Shown: positions 1-11,671 of the stretch, in pieces
Layout: each line of letters opens with the position of its first letter
Position numbering within the stretch: the first letter of the stretch is position 1
Assembly: GCA_035582835.1 (NCBI GenBank)
Contig: JAYKAV010000405.1
Coordinates: 41,959-105,958 of the forward strand
Length of the DNA stretch: 64,000 nt
Reading direction: 5' to 3'
Source of the DNA: Phoebastria nigripes
Taxonomy: Eukaryota; Chordata; Aves; Procellariiformes; Diomedeidae
Translations under genes and position numbers: made by a program
The notes under the pieces: generated by a model
Seen by the model: the letters and a program-made list of their open reading frames with translations, nothing else
Database searches by the model: none
What the model was told of the DNA's origin: nothing

Positions 1-2842
1 GTTATATAGAAGGCAGGCATGAACTCTTTCATCTGTATTTTAAAAAGAAGTAACTGCTGTGTTTTGTGAAAGGAAGAGTTCCAGTATGTTGGCCTGTTCT
101 GGAATTGCTACCACAGTAAGACACTCAAGGATGGAGGAATAATGTAGGCTTGACCAAACACTGAGCTGCTCTTCCTGGGGCACTCCAGGACACGTGTGGA
201 AGCAGAATTCCAAGCGCTTAGGAAACTTTAAGGTTAAACAGGGAGATTGCTAGTTAGGTCAGATGCCTCCAAGCTTGGACAGCAGCTATCTGTGGGTATT
301 TTGGATTGTAGCTTTGGATTTAGGAGCCTCACTTCAGTTCAAGTCTTGCCTCAGGCACCTAAATCCTTGGTTGGAGCTAGCCCCAGAACCCCAGCTGGTA
401 CACATCAGTAGAGATCAGTTATACTCAGAAGCATCATAGCACATGATCCTACTTGCTGCAGGCAGAAATAATTTCACTTGCTGTTGAAATGAGCTGCTCT
501 AGAACAAGCAAATGAAGAAGATGCCTAACAACACAAAGTAGTATTACAGTGACATTTAGATCTGGGATTCTTCTCTAAGTGCACTAAAAAAGCTGAAATC
601 TGCAAAAACATGATGGTTGTTTTATTTCTTTGATTTTTGTAGTTCATCTCATCAGAGTTTCTAAGAACTCTGGTTATAGGTTCCAATGTTAACAAATAAT
701 TTTTACCCATAGCATTTCTCTTGCCCATGCCTCTTACCTTGGCTTTTTATATTTACCTTTATATTCCTATATTTGTAGTGAATTTAGCACAGAAATCATA
801 AGCCTGGGTGGCAGCAGCTGTAGCAAAATGTCGAATGGATCAAAAGGAATGGGGTAGTAGAATGAGGAGAGGTTCTCTGGGCCTCTTACACATCCTGTTC
901 CTCCTGAAAAAAGCCAATATAAGGCAGGCATAGGCAGCTCTAGGTGCCTGTGATGCACTTGCTGTGAGAGTTCAATTCTCCTGGGCTGACCACCAAGCAC
1001 TTCCACCAGCAGGAATGTTTATCGAGAAATTAAAGTGATCTGAATTCAGTTTTATTTCTCTTTCTGGAATAATCAAGTGACTTCATATCTTACAGAGTTA
1101 ATCCAAACTTGTTAGTCCTTTAAGAAGTCCTTCTTGGATGGCAGCCCAGGATAGTACTATTTTCCAGGGCCAAGAAATAAAGCTTGAATAATTTACAGTG
1201 TGAAAGATAGAAAAAAAATATAATGTTCACATACTGCACTATAAATACGAAAAATATCATCAGGCTTTCAGCCAAATGCCATGGTATGCTAGAAATGCTT
1301 ATGCCACATGTGCATAATAATTCTTGTTAACGCTAAATGGAACTGTTGTTACTGATCATATTTAGTTTGGAAAATATCAGCAGTGAGTAACTGTGCTCTA
1401 AAAAATGCCCAGAGCTTGGTCTTGGGATTCCTTTATTTGCCTGGAGTTCAAATAGCAGTTAAAACTTATCAGATGGGATTTTGTGTGTGTGTGAATTTTT
1501 TTTCACTGGAAAATGCAGTTTGTTAAAAAAGTCAATTTCCTTTTATCAAGTCCTTCTCTTAGAACTCATGTGGTTTATATACACAGTTAAATATTCTTTA
1601 GCTCAGGGTAATTTAATAGCCTGCTGCTAGAAATCAGTGGCTAGGTTAATTACATAGAAGATGAAGGCCACAAGTTCAAATCTTTTGTAGTAATTGATGC
1701 GACTTTTATTCCATGCAGGTGCCATAACCACCAGATTTTCTGAAACCTTGTTTTTCTGCCAGCTTCCTCTGAGAAAAATTGTTTTTCTAGCTCATTCTGC
1801 TGGTAGTGATTCCTCCCATCAAGAGGAAAGTCTTCTGAACCCTTATCCTCTAGTTTTGCAGTACCAGTTTCTGACCTTGGATTGTAATAGATAGGTATTC
1901 TGCGCCCAGTGGAATAGAATACGGAAGGTGTTCCATCTGAGATATTTGTGTGAAACTGGAATAACAGAAATGTAATGAATGTGCTTAAACGAAGTACAAT
2001 GGCATGTATTTAGGGACCAGTGACAGGATTTACTGCTGTTAACTACATCTTGGAGAATGACAGAGGAGGAGAAAGACATTAGTTCCGCCTTTTCATACTT
2101 TCTACATGCTCTGTGAGAATTTTACAGCCTAGGTCTCCGTATCGCAAACTCCTTGCACCCTAAGCTGTAGTAAACCCAACAGGTTAGGTTGAATAGGATG
2201 AATCCTATCCCCAAATCCTCCACCCTTGCCACCCCTACGCCATGGCATTCCTTGCACTCCCATGGCTCTTTTCTCACTACCGGCAGATCCTGCACCTGAC
2301 TGTCTCAACAGCATAGCCTCAGTGGAGTTGGCTCTTTGCCTGCAGCCTGGCTCCATGACAGCTTTTCCATCACCAGCAAGTGTACCTTCTTTCCTGTGAA
2401 GATGAGTCTAGTCTTGCTATGGTGCTGATATAGCTGTACCATCCATTTGCACCTTGTCTTGTCATCCCGGAAAGTGAGGAGAAACAGGAATGGGAAAAAA
2501 CACGAGTTAGATGATTGCTGCCATTGTGTCCANGGCTGGACTGCCATTTTTAATCCCACTTGCCTTTTGTTCTTTTGTCCCCAGTCTAAAGGCTGTGCTA
2601 TTCGTGTGACTGCTGGAAAGGAGACAGCTTCCGTAAGAGGTGGGAGGGGAAGGAAAGAGAAGAGGAAGAGATGACAATGGATGGCTTTTTTCTCTTCTTT
2701 CTTCCATATTGACAGCCTCAGGTTCAAGGAATATTGCTCAGTTTATTGAAAGATGGCTGCTAGGCAACTCAGGAGGAGGTAGATTTGGTTTTTTGTATGT
2801 ATTAGGTATGATATTCCAGCAGAGGTAGGAAAGAACTAATGC
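1..2842. other. Unique non-coding DNA, no gene seen
   Basis: No exon, RNA gene or recognisable mobile element was found. Open frames reach only 140 codons, contain an N, overlap on both strands and resemble no family I know. The part from about 2100 to 2750 is visibly richer in G+C than the rest and has purine-rich and pyrimidine-rich runs, but no CpG cluster that would mark a promoter island. A near-palindromic pair lies at 316-329 and 353-366 (listed separately). A 7-bp stem with a 2-nt loop occurs near 2195-2215. Confidence 0.6.
316..366 (+). repeat. Palindromic repeat remnant, split core
   Basis: The left arm 316-329 and right arm 353-366 are complementary at 13 of 14 positions, separated by 23 nt. 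The arms carry GGATTTAGG and CCTAAATCC. The same GGATTTAGG word occurs in a palindromic setting at 27297-27305 and again at 26329-26337, so the three are probably relics of one old dispersed family. I recall similar palindromic repeats in reptile and bird genomes but cannot name the family securely. Confidence 0.35.
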
Positions 2843-2995
2843 CATTGNACAAGGCTCGTCTGAGAACTCCTCTATAGGTTACAGCTGTGGTCACCCATGT
2901 TGAAGAGACGTAATCCAAACTGGAAGAAGTGCAAGGAAGGACTAGTTCAATGGTCAGGGGAAGATAACATGCTCTACAGGAGGATATTAAGAGTA
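2843..2995 (+). mobile_element. Ancient CR1 LINE fragment (RT C-terminal coding part)
   Basis: From about 2850 to 2995 the plus strand follows, with heavy divergence, the stretch of old CR1 elements that encodes the region after the reverse transcriptase. Matching words include 'ggtcaccca' at 2889-2897, 'ccaaactggaagaagtgca' at 2915-2933 and 'atggtcaggggaa' near 2950. No open frame survives. The piece is truncated at both ends, has no visible target duplication and contains an N at 2848. The assignment is by recalled consensus; divergence suggests a very old insertion. Confidence 0.6.
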
Positions 2996-3009
2996 TGTGT
3001 ACACTGTTC

Positions 3010-3260
3010 AGTGCAGCGCTGTACAGAGCCCTGAGTAGCTATGGTAAAGCTAGTTCTAAATTTGAAAGCAATACAATGGTGTCAGCATTTTGTTGCAGCT
3101 AACTTAGCTGTGCTGAGTGGCAGCATTAATTAGCACAGGAACACTGCTGTGCTAATGCAAATATGCAGGACTAAGCAGGTACGGATGAGCTGAGCCAGGT
3201 GAATGCACTGCTGTGCTTTAAGCTAGCCCTATTGCGTAGTTTAGATCCTGAAAGAGCTTG
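3010..3260. repeat. Unclassified patch with repeated GCTGTGCT words
   Basis: The octamer GCTGTGCT occurs at 3107-3114, 3146-3153 and 3210-3217, among related words such as GCGCTGTACAGAGC near 3016-3029. A perfect 10-bp inverted repeat (3129-3138 with 3147-3156, 8-nt loop) lies in the middle, and an ATGCAAAT octamer follows directly at 3155-3162. It may be a degraded, unnamed repeat lying just after the CR1 fragment, or unique DNA. I could not match it to a family. Confidence 0.25.
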
Positions 3261-3962
3261 GCTTGCTTAGCCTACCAGACACTGTAAGGAGAATTGTTTA
3301 CTGTTCATAAATACTTAGGTGGGAAAGCATTAGAAAAGGAGAGAGATTAAGTGAGCTACAGAGCAGGTTTGGCACAATAACACATTGGGAAAGAATTTTT
3401 TTATTTAATTTTGTATTTTAAAAGGTGATTAGGGACCTCCAGATGGTGACATTGGTGCTTCTTTTAGAATTAGTATAAATATAAGAATTCTAAGGAAAAA
3501 AAATCTAAGAAGTCTAGAAGTGAAAGGACAGAATACTTCGGTAATGTCAGTGGCTCTGTTCACTTGAAAGGTGCCTAATGAAGTCTAAAACAGCTGTGTC
3601 AGGTGCCCTGATAGGGGTCTGGATCTTGCTGTATCAAAGGTTTTGCTTCTGTTCTCCCATCTTGCCCACCTTTAAGTGTTTTTTAGTTCATCTAGTTGGA
3701 AAGATAGCTTTCCTAAAAAGAACTGAAGGCAGACTTTTGATATTATGGTGGTATATGCAATAAGCATCCAATCTGAAACAACAGTTCTGAAATATGAATG
3801 CACTGGTTCCCTCTTTTGGAAGTAATGCTAGTTAAAATTAAAACACAAACATTTAATGCCTAATTGTTAAAGAGATGAACAGGAAAAAATATTGTGTGTG
3901 AAATCCAGACAGGAAATTGCTGCAGGGAGGGGAATGAAAAGGGTGAAAAGTAGCAACAGCCA

Positions 3963-3986
3963 GGGAGAAGGGAAGAGGGGAAGGGG
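3963..3986 (+). other. G-quadruplex candidate
   Basis: Four G runs (3963-3965, 3970-3972, 3977-3980, 3983-3986) are separated by loops of 4, 4 and 2 nt, which satisfies the usual G3+N1-7 rule. It lies in a longer G/A-rich strand. No gene is nearby to suggest a role. Confidence 0.45.
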
Positions 3987-4064
3987 AAAGCGTAGAACTG
4001 TTACTGGTCCTAAAGGCCATCTCATTTTCAGTATGATCCTGAATGCTGTGATAAGGCACTTAAG

Positions 4065-4115
4065 ACATTAGAAATAAAATGAACTTTCATAGTTAAACAT
4101 TAGAAATAAAATGAA
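4065..4115 (+). repeat. Degenerate 32-bp tandem repeat, two units
   Basis: A 19-bp word (4065-4083) recurs exactly at 4097-4115, an offset of 32. The remainder of each unit is also alike (both end in a 'CA(T/C)AGTT' word). This is a small local duplication that has since drifted. Confidence 0.6.
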
Positions 4116-6515
4116 ATTACACAGTTCTTCANGAAGGAGCGTAATCTACCTTTGGGTAGCCTGTTGAAATCTGTTGCCCTAGTTTTGTACCAGAGCCAGC
4201 AGAAAATAATTGAAACATTTGAAATTTGGGCTTCTCAACTGGCTGAGTTTGACACTGAGAATGGGCATCCTCTGCTCTGCTTGAAAAGCTGAAGTTTGTT
4301 GCTCCTTTCCAAGTAGGTTTCCAGTGATGGCAAACAGCAAAGGTTCTGGCATTTCACTTGATCTGAAGTCTCTAAGTACAGTCAGACATGAGGCTGCAAG
4401 GTGCCTTCAACCACCCAAGGTCATAAATGCCCAGAAGAAATACAGGCTACATGAGTGCTGTGCACTGTGGGTACTAGAGCAAATGTCATTTGTCGGTACT
4501 GACAATCAGAAATAAAACAGTTCACTTGGTTATTATAATCCATATCAAAAAGCTTTTATGCATTGTAACATTTAATGTGTGGCTGTAAATTAAGTTGGAG
4601 AAGGGAAAGTGATAATCCATCTGAGATTGAATTTTCTACAGACTACCATGACCCCATTTTGATGCAGATTTGATTCAGTTTTCAGATCTTCATGCAATGA
4701 TGATCCTTTTCAGATACTGTGTAAACAAAGATTTGGTTATTATCTGCACATCATTTGAGAGAGGCCAGAGGTCAGAAAAGAGAAATTATGTGGGTTTTTT
4801 TTTTTTTTTGCAATAATATAATTCTTACCTTCACAGTTATTGAATCCCTATTTCAAAAAGAAAAGAAAAACAGCCACATAACCAAACAGTTATCTTTTCA
4901 TAACCAAAGATAACTGTAAAGGAGCTAAATCATGCACTTGATGTCTCTCTTTGGCAAAAGTAGCAGCTGGAATATATGCTTTCTTCAAAATAGGGATATT
5001 CCAGAAACAGTGTTATTTCCACCTTTTTGTCCGTTTCCCCCTTTGTCAAGAAAATAAGCAAAACAAGATAAGACCTGAAGAAATATGCAAGAACGGTGCT
5101 GATAGGAGCATGCTTTAAAAAGAAACAGAACCAAAGAAGAAAATCTAGAGTTCATGTCACATTTGCATACTTCTCTGCCACAGGCAAGTTCGTGTTTTTC
5201 TCACAAACAGTGGATAACTCTTTACCAATACTTTGGTAAGAATATCTGGGAAAATCAAAGTGGAAGTTGTGCTGTGGTACCAAAGAAAGTTCTCTTTCTG
5301 AAGGCTTATAGGTTGAATTGATAGGATCTCAGTCAATAAGCAGGTAAGAGTGACTTGAAAGTTGCACATTACATCTGTGAGAGAAATGGATGGCATATGA
5401 ACACTTATTTACCTGCAGTTGGTTATGGACCATCAGCGGTCTTGTTAAAACTCTGTCCTTGTGAGTCTGGCAGCTCTCCTTTGTAGGTGGGAAAATGATT
5501 AGATTCATTTAAAGTCAATAGTTGGAAGATTAACATGCAGAACCTGGTAAATCTTTTTTGTATCCCAGTCCCTAACCAGAAAAGGAAAGTAAAATATAAG
5601 TATGATAGCAAATTATTTTCAAGTGAATGGAAGAAATGGAACAAAATATAAAGTCTATTTGATCTCAGACTTTCCTGATTACAAAATGGACAACGATGGA
5701 CAGACAGAATGGCTCTCCATTCAAATCCCTTCATTCAAACCCCAGGAAAGTTAGGAACACCTCTGGCTTCAAATAGTGCTGCAGTAATTCAACTTAGATG
5801 ATTTACTGTACTGAAAAGGTAACTGTAGCAGAACTTAGGAGAATTAAAAACCACACTCCACTTTATTGTATGAATTTTGTTCTTCCAGCAGCNGTTACTG
5901 TGCACAGCTCAGCCTGCTTAGTTTGCATATGTGAACAGCGTTCCTGTCTGAAGTACTGTATTTACACATGAATAGGAAATCCAGATCACATAGCAGAATC
6001 CATGATCTGTGTTTTTCTCCATGTAGTCTGGGTATGCATGTTCTATTTTTCAAAGTGTGAAGGTGAAACAAACCGAGACCTGTTCATTACCAACTACTGT
6101 CAGGACAAGTAAAAGACTGTACCCAGATTATATTGTCTGGACAGTGAGGGCAGGAACAAAGCTAACACTTCCCTGGCAGACTGTGTTCATGGATTATCAT
6201 AATCTAAAAACAACCACAGTAGTTCACTACCTCAAATATCTAAATTCATATCTCCTGATCACTGAATGCAATTCTCTTTCCCCAACAAAAAAGGTCTTAA
6301 ACAACTATGCCCTCAATATTTCACATTGATACTTCCCTGCAGTTTGAGTGAATAGCCCCCTCTGTTTCTAATAGGAAAATGCTTAAAAACCAATAGTGAA
6401 AAGTTCCAGTAAACGATATTTGAAATTACTTGCAACTTTCTTGTCTTGTTTTCTGTGTATGCTAATTTTCTTTTTGCTTGGAAAGTCTGAATTTCAAATG
6501 CATTCCATATTGGCT

Positions 6516-6600
6516 AGTGACAGACATTGAATGGTAATGATTTTATTCTCTTTCCTCATGAAGAGGGCAAATAGGAGGTGGTAAGGACTTTAATTTCACT
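6516..6600 (+). repeat. 85-bp direct repeat, copy 1
   Basis: This stretch is identical to 6869-6953 at 82 of 85 positions, with no indel. The sequences outside the repeats are unlike each other on both sides, so the match has sharp edges. There is no coding frame and no terminal inverted repeat. High identity in otherwise unique DNA points to a recent local duplication or conversion. Confidence 0.9.
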
Positions 6601-6868
6601 TCATAGCAAACGTGGTGTATGAATATCTAGTCAGAAGTGAACTCCCAGCAAATCAACTTGGAAACAGACTTTGCCAAAACAAGTGCAGGCTCATTCAGTG
6701 TATCTTGAAAATGATGTTGCAGTAACGGCATTTCACAACACAGACTTCAGTGTCCATGGACTGTATAGAGGCATGTATTAGAGCATTACTATAGTCAAAT
6801 GGTTGGTCTGCTAGCTGCCTTTTTTACCTGGCTGAAAACAAAACTAGTTCTTTATAGCAGAACGAGCA

Positions 6869-6953
6869 AGTGACAGACAGTGTATGGTAATGATTTTATT
6901 CTCTTTCCTCATGAAGAGGGCAAATAGGAGGCGGTAAGGACTTTAATTTCACT
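6869..6953 (+). repeat. 85-bp direct repeat, copy 2
   Basis: This is the partner of 6516-6600 at an offset of 353 bp. The three differences lie near the left edge (two) and at the 'ggcggt' versus 'ggtggt' site. The 268 bp between the copies shows no similarity to either flank, so this is not a simple tandem array of 353-bp units. Confidence 0.9.
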
Positions 6954-9900
6954 GACTTTCTTCAGAGAGCCCAGCCTTTTGAGATAATTTAGTTGTTTTG
7001 CACTGGAAGCCCATTCAATCCATTAATTCCGCAACATAAGAGTAGACTGTGGAGTTCTCAAAGTGTCTGAGTGCCATTTATAGTTGCAGAGAAGTAAAAA
7101 GCAATCAACTAGTTCCTTGGAAAAGACTTTTTGGTTCCCAGTGTGGCTAAAGATGTGAAACAATGACATGGCACTTATACAAGATTATCACATACCTGAT
7201 CCATGAGTCACTGGGCCATTGCAATGCAATTTGGAATAACACCAATATTCTGAAACATATAATCGACTCTTTAAACAATGTTTTTCTGCTCAGGAGCATC
7301 CTGTATCTTTATGTACAAATGCTGTATGAAATGAGAAAGTGCTTCTCAAGGCAGAAATAATTTTTAGATCAAAAACATGCTAGCTACCTGTACCATCAAC
7401 TAGAAATTGGTATTCAAGGTAACCTGCATCTCCAGATTACTTTAGCTAATATGACTACAGAAGAGTGCAAGATTGTGAAATGAGGATTGAATTAAACACA
7501 CATAGACACACTTGTACTGGTTTGCTGATTATTACAGGAGTGAGAAAGACCTAGTCCCCAGGAGACTTGTCATTAAATCACCACAGCTTTACAGTATGTA
7601 ACTGCCTCCAGCCTTCCTTGTTCCACAGAAACTGTGTCATCTTCTTCCAACTTAAAGCCTTTAAAAGGTGTTGAGGTTCATACAAGTTAACAAAGGCAAG
7701 AATGAGCAAAAGCTGACATACAAGGCCTTGTGGCCTACACAGTGTCCATGTTTTCTCACTTTCCTGTCTTCTCCCTAAGTGTTTTGTAGGGTCCTACAAC
7801 TTTATTCTCCTTTTCTGTCANTCCTCTCTTGTTTGAAACCTCGGCTCTATCCCTGGCTCAACTTGTCTCCAGAACTATGTGTGCCTGGGGACTCAGTACT
7901 GTGCCAAAAAGCTCTTACATGTTCACTGCATTTCTGGTAGCAGTTGTATACTTGCAGCAACATGATTTTTACATCCATAACTCAGGCCCAAGGTGAATAA
8001 AGTCCTTTCAAAAGGCAGGCTTGGATTAATAAAAAATCAACAGTAGAACATCTTGGCAGTACTGTGGAAAAAAAAGGTCACAGCCTGCCTATGCAACAGG
8101 CAGAGCACTTGAAATAATTTCCTTAAATCAAAATCACTTACATCAGTATATACTGATGAGACCTACATAGGTAAAACTGTTGGTTACATATTTTGTATTC
8201 TAAGAAATTTTCTGCCACTTCTGAAGTAATGAGTGGGAACTAGCAATACACAGTGTAACAACTGGAGAAGTGTGTGATATCAAGTATGATCCACATTATT
8301 AGGCACCAGAGCTATTGCAGTATGAATTATATTAGTCTTGCACCTTCTCTGTGAAGTCTTGTGCAGGCCATTCCTGGCTTTGCATAGTATTGCTTGATTT
8401 AGCTGTGTCTCAGTCTCCCCTCAAGCGCATAGCCCATCTGTTCCAGACACAGAAGATGGAAGGGTTGCAGCTGGAAGGAAGTCATCCTCCTTTCCTTCCT
8501 TGCTGGCCGCATTGTCCTCCCTGCCTAACAGGGTGCTGGCATAGCTGTGAAGTGTTTGGGCTCAGTGGGCCTGGGAAGGAAACACGATAGATGCACACCA
8601 CCTTTGGCACAGAAAACAGTTGTGTTGTCACTGAAAGCAAAGGAGTATTGTAGTGAAAGGTCACTGCATGCTTTCCTTGTGTTTTTACTATTCCCATGAT
8701 ATCTGCCACTGGCCTTTGCAGTAGAAAGGGTACTAGGCCTGGTGGAACTTTGGTCTGATTCACTATGACCATTCTTAAATAACAGATTATACACAGTGCA
8801 GCACAAGAGGTGCCTGAACTCAGTCATACCGAATGGGTAAGAACAGATCTTGACCTAGGAGTGGAGAATTGTGAAATTCTGCCTTGAGACATGTAAAACC
8901 ACAAGGTCCAACACCTGAGTTGGCACATTCAGGGGCATCAGAAAAGAGAGAGAGGTGTTACTAGCCCCTTCAAGATGTTACTTTATCTCTCCTGGCTGGC
9001 TGTGATCTGTACCTATCTGGATGTAGAAAATAACAAGAGATTTTGAAGGTGAGTCAAAACAGAGTTCACCATAGTCTCTAGTTGTGCAGTGTGTGTATAG
9101 TTTCTGTTTGTGGTTCTTCACTGCCTGTAACTCATATTAGTTCAAAGTAGCTATAAATTGCTACAGAATCAGTTTGGTCATAAGTGACGCCAGAACATTC
9201 AGAGGAGTGAAAGATCTAATCTTTTGTCTTCCACCAATATCAGCACAAAGCACTTGATTGTACCAATAGAGGGGAGAACGTTGTCTCCCTGCCCAACATG
9301 CTAAATCTCTTCCAGACACTGATTTTTCATGAGTGTTTCTACTGACCTTCTCTCCTGGATGGAACTGGGCATTCCATCAACTTTAATTCTTCATGATTTT
9401 TCTGTAAATGTTTGATGTTATCAATTACAGGGTTTTCCCCCTGCACTGCTTAAAGCATGTGATGGCCTGTTAGGCCACACTTTCTGCCACATTTTCACTC
9501 CTCACAGTCTCAATAGTGTCAGGTTGTCACAATAAATAAAGCTTTTGTAATACTTCCCTGAAGAGGTGTTTTCTGCCTTTTTTTTTTTTTTTTAACATTT
9601 GAGGAAGGGTAAATCGGGTAACAGCTACAATAGGAGAACTACTTAACAAACCATTTAACTGTTTTCTAACATGGTTGCAGGATGTCAGTTGGCTCCACAC
9701 TGTCCTTTTAATTGATCTCAATATGCACCCACTGAGCAGCTGAGAAAGATGTTTTACTATGCTTATCATTTAGTTCTGTGATTTTTGGCCTATAAGTAGT
9801 GCCATTAGGACTGCAAAGGCATCTAAGATCTTTTCTGAGGCATTTATATCCTTTTTTCTTTAAGGAAGTTTTAGCTGAGACTGAGATTAGGGTCTCATTA

Positions 9901-11361
9901 ACTTAAGCCCTGGCTTTTCAAGTCTTTCCCTTTTGAAAAGGCTATAAATTCCATTCCATCATCCCCGGCTTATGCCAGTTGGACAGCGTATCCAGTAAAA
10001 ATCAGGTGTAGGCTTTCCTTTTATTTTCACCTCATCTTACAGTAATTGGATCCTAGATCTAATGTGTGGATTTTCTGATCATTGTTTCTTTTGTCAAACT
10101 GGCTTATGAAACTACTTCCAGTAACATAGTCCAGGGAAAGGAGCTCAGAAAAGTCAGCTACCAACTTCTCCCTCTAAGCTGCTTAACCTGCTCCTGTGTC
10201 TCAGTGACCTCCAAGGACAACTGAAGTGGCATGGAAGTGAGATGTGAGGCTGGATCCCCTTATGATTCCCACTATGTACCTCTGCCCATTCCGAGTTTTC
10301 CTCTGAGCAGAGGACTCCTCTGACTGCTGAAGCATGGAACCTGCTTGCATGAGTCTAGTAGGAGGGCACAGGGCAATTGTCAAGATAAAAGTTGTATTGC
10401 TGCACAATGGTAAACATTGTATTTATATTTATAACTGAGAAAAAAATGTTATTTGTGCAACTNTAAGTTAGCTAGTGTACCTCAATAGCGTGCATGGGGA
10501 TATTGCCTATGAGTGAGATATCACCGCTGTGGTTCTACTCTCTTCTCACCCCAGATGCTCACCTACAGCTTCATGTCTGGCTTGGGACACCTTGTAGCAA
10601 TTTATAAGCAGCTGAGCCAAGAGATGTGCTACAAAAGACAGAAATATTGAAAATGACAAAATAGGATTCATGTAGTGCAGTGAGCTGTGTAGTGGACTAT
10701 ATTATTCCACCATGTACATGAACATCTGTGATATTTGATGACACTAATCAGGCTAAAACTCCAACATAGACTCTATATTTGCTGTTTTGAAAAAAAAATT
10801 TAAAATCCCCTTTGTACATAAAAATTCTAACTGTCACTGTCAAAGCTAGAACGATCTCACTGCTAATAAACACACACACACAAAATTGACTTGTAGAATC
10901 ACCCACTTTCTAAAATAAGCTTCCAAATGGCTGTGTGTTTATGTGTGTTAGCCCTTGAATATTTCTTCTTGGGACCGATGGGCACTTCTGATGCATTCCC
11001 CTATGGCCCATTGGCTCTCAGGAGCGTATTTAAAGATGTTACTAAACTTCTTTTTTGGGTACACTCCAGAGACAATTCTCAAATGCTCACAGCTTCTCAA
11101 ATACTCAAAGTAATCTGAGCTCATTCTCTGTGCCTCAGTGATGATTATTTCCATGCCATTTTGCAAGTCTGACCTACATTTTGGCTTCAGCGTCCTTTTT
11201 TTAGGCACAGAACTTTTTTTTTTTTTTTAAATGGGAAAAAATATGGGTTTATTTACTGTCTTTTTACTCCAATACCTGCAACTTTTGCTTAGTTAGAAAA
11301 AAATATTTCTAAAGTACCTATGAAACCAGTGCTTTAGACAGAGTTATTCAAACAGTTTGAT
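6954..11361. other. Unique non-coding DNA
   Basis: No gene was recognised. A perfect 18-bp palindrome lies at 8141-8158. Around 8390-8570 a few words (such as 'gtgtctcagtctcccc' and 'tgtgaagtgtttgggc') recall MIR-type SINEs, but too weakly to call. T-rich runs occur near 9578-9595 and 11214-11230, and a short CA run near 10870. Chance frames only. Confidence 0.55.
8141..8158. repeat. Perfect 18-bp palindrome
   Basis: CATCAGTAT is followed directly by its reverse complement, with no spacer. It could form a short cruciform or be a symmetrical protein-binding site; nothing else supports either. Confidence 0.6.
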
Positions 11362-11490
11362 CAGTTTGTTGTGGTTTAACCCAGCAGGCAGCTAAACACC
11401 ACACAGCTGTTCACTCACTACCCCACTCTGGTGGGATGGGAGAGAGGATTGGAAAAAGAAAGTAAAATGTGTGGGTTGAGGTAAAGACAG

Positions 11491-11496
11491 TTTAAT
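11491..11496 (-). terminator. LTR polyadenylation signal
   Basis: ATTAAA on the minus strand lies downstream of the LTR TATA-like box and upstream of the U5 end. The second LTR has the same hexamer in the matching place (63445-63450). Activity is inferred only. Confidence 0.5.
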
Positions 11497-11517
11497 AGGA
11501 CAGAAAAGGAAGGGAAA

Positions 11518-11541
11518 ATAATAATAATAATGATGATGATA
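11518..11541 (+). repeat. Trinucleotide microsatellite inside the LTR
   Basis: A short run of AAT units passes into GAT units within the R/U5 part of the LTR. The second LTR has a related but different trinucleotide-rich stretch near 63480-63515, so this is a variable segment of the family. Confidence 0.7.
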
Positions 11542-11648
11542 GAATATACAAAATAAGTGATGCACGATGCAATTGCTCACCACCCACCGACGGATGCCCA
11601 GCCAGTTCCTGAGCAGCGGTCACCGCCCCCTTGGCCAACTCCCCCCAG

Positions 11649-11671
11649 TTTGTATACTGAGCATGACGTCA
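11649..11671 (-). promoter_or_regulatory. LTR promoter: CRE plus TATA-like box
   Basis: On the minus strand a perfect palindromic cAMP-response element, TGACGTCA (11664-11671), is followed 7 nt downstream by TATACAAA (11649-11656), a one-base variant of a TATA box. Order and orientation fit the U3/R boundary of the LTR, and the second LTR has the same layout. A poly(A) signal, ATTAAA on the minus strand (11491-11496), follows about 150 nt later, as expected at the end of R. Confidence 0.65.

Larger units (their letters stand above)
3261..6515. other. Unique non-coding DNA
   Basis: No gene or clear transposon is visible. Small features inside are a purine-rich G-quadruplex candidate at 3963-3986, a degenerate 32-bp tandem repeat at 4065-4115, and a T run near 4795-4810. 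The rest shows only short chance frames in AT-rich sequence. Confidence 0.6.

Noticed and set aside
2305..2727. 140-codon minus-strand frame, the longest outside the CR1 copy
   Set aside because: It contains an N codon, is low-complexity in part, and is overlapped by equally open frames on both strands.
8380..8570. Possible MIR SINE
   Set aside because: Only two short words fit and they are too far apart; the similarity is too weak to call.
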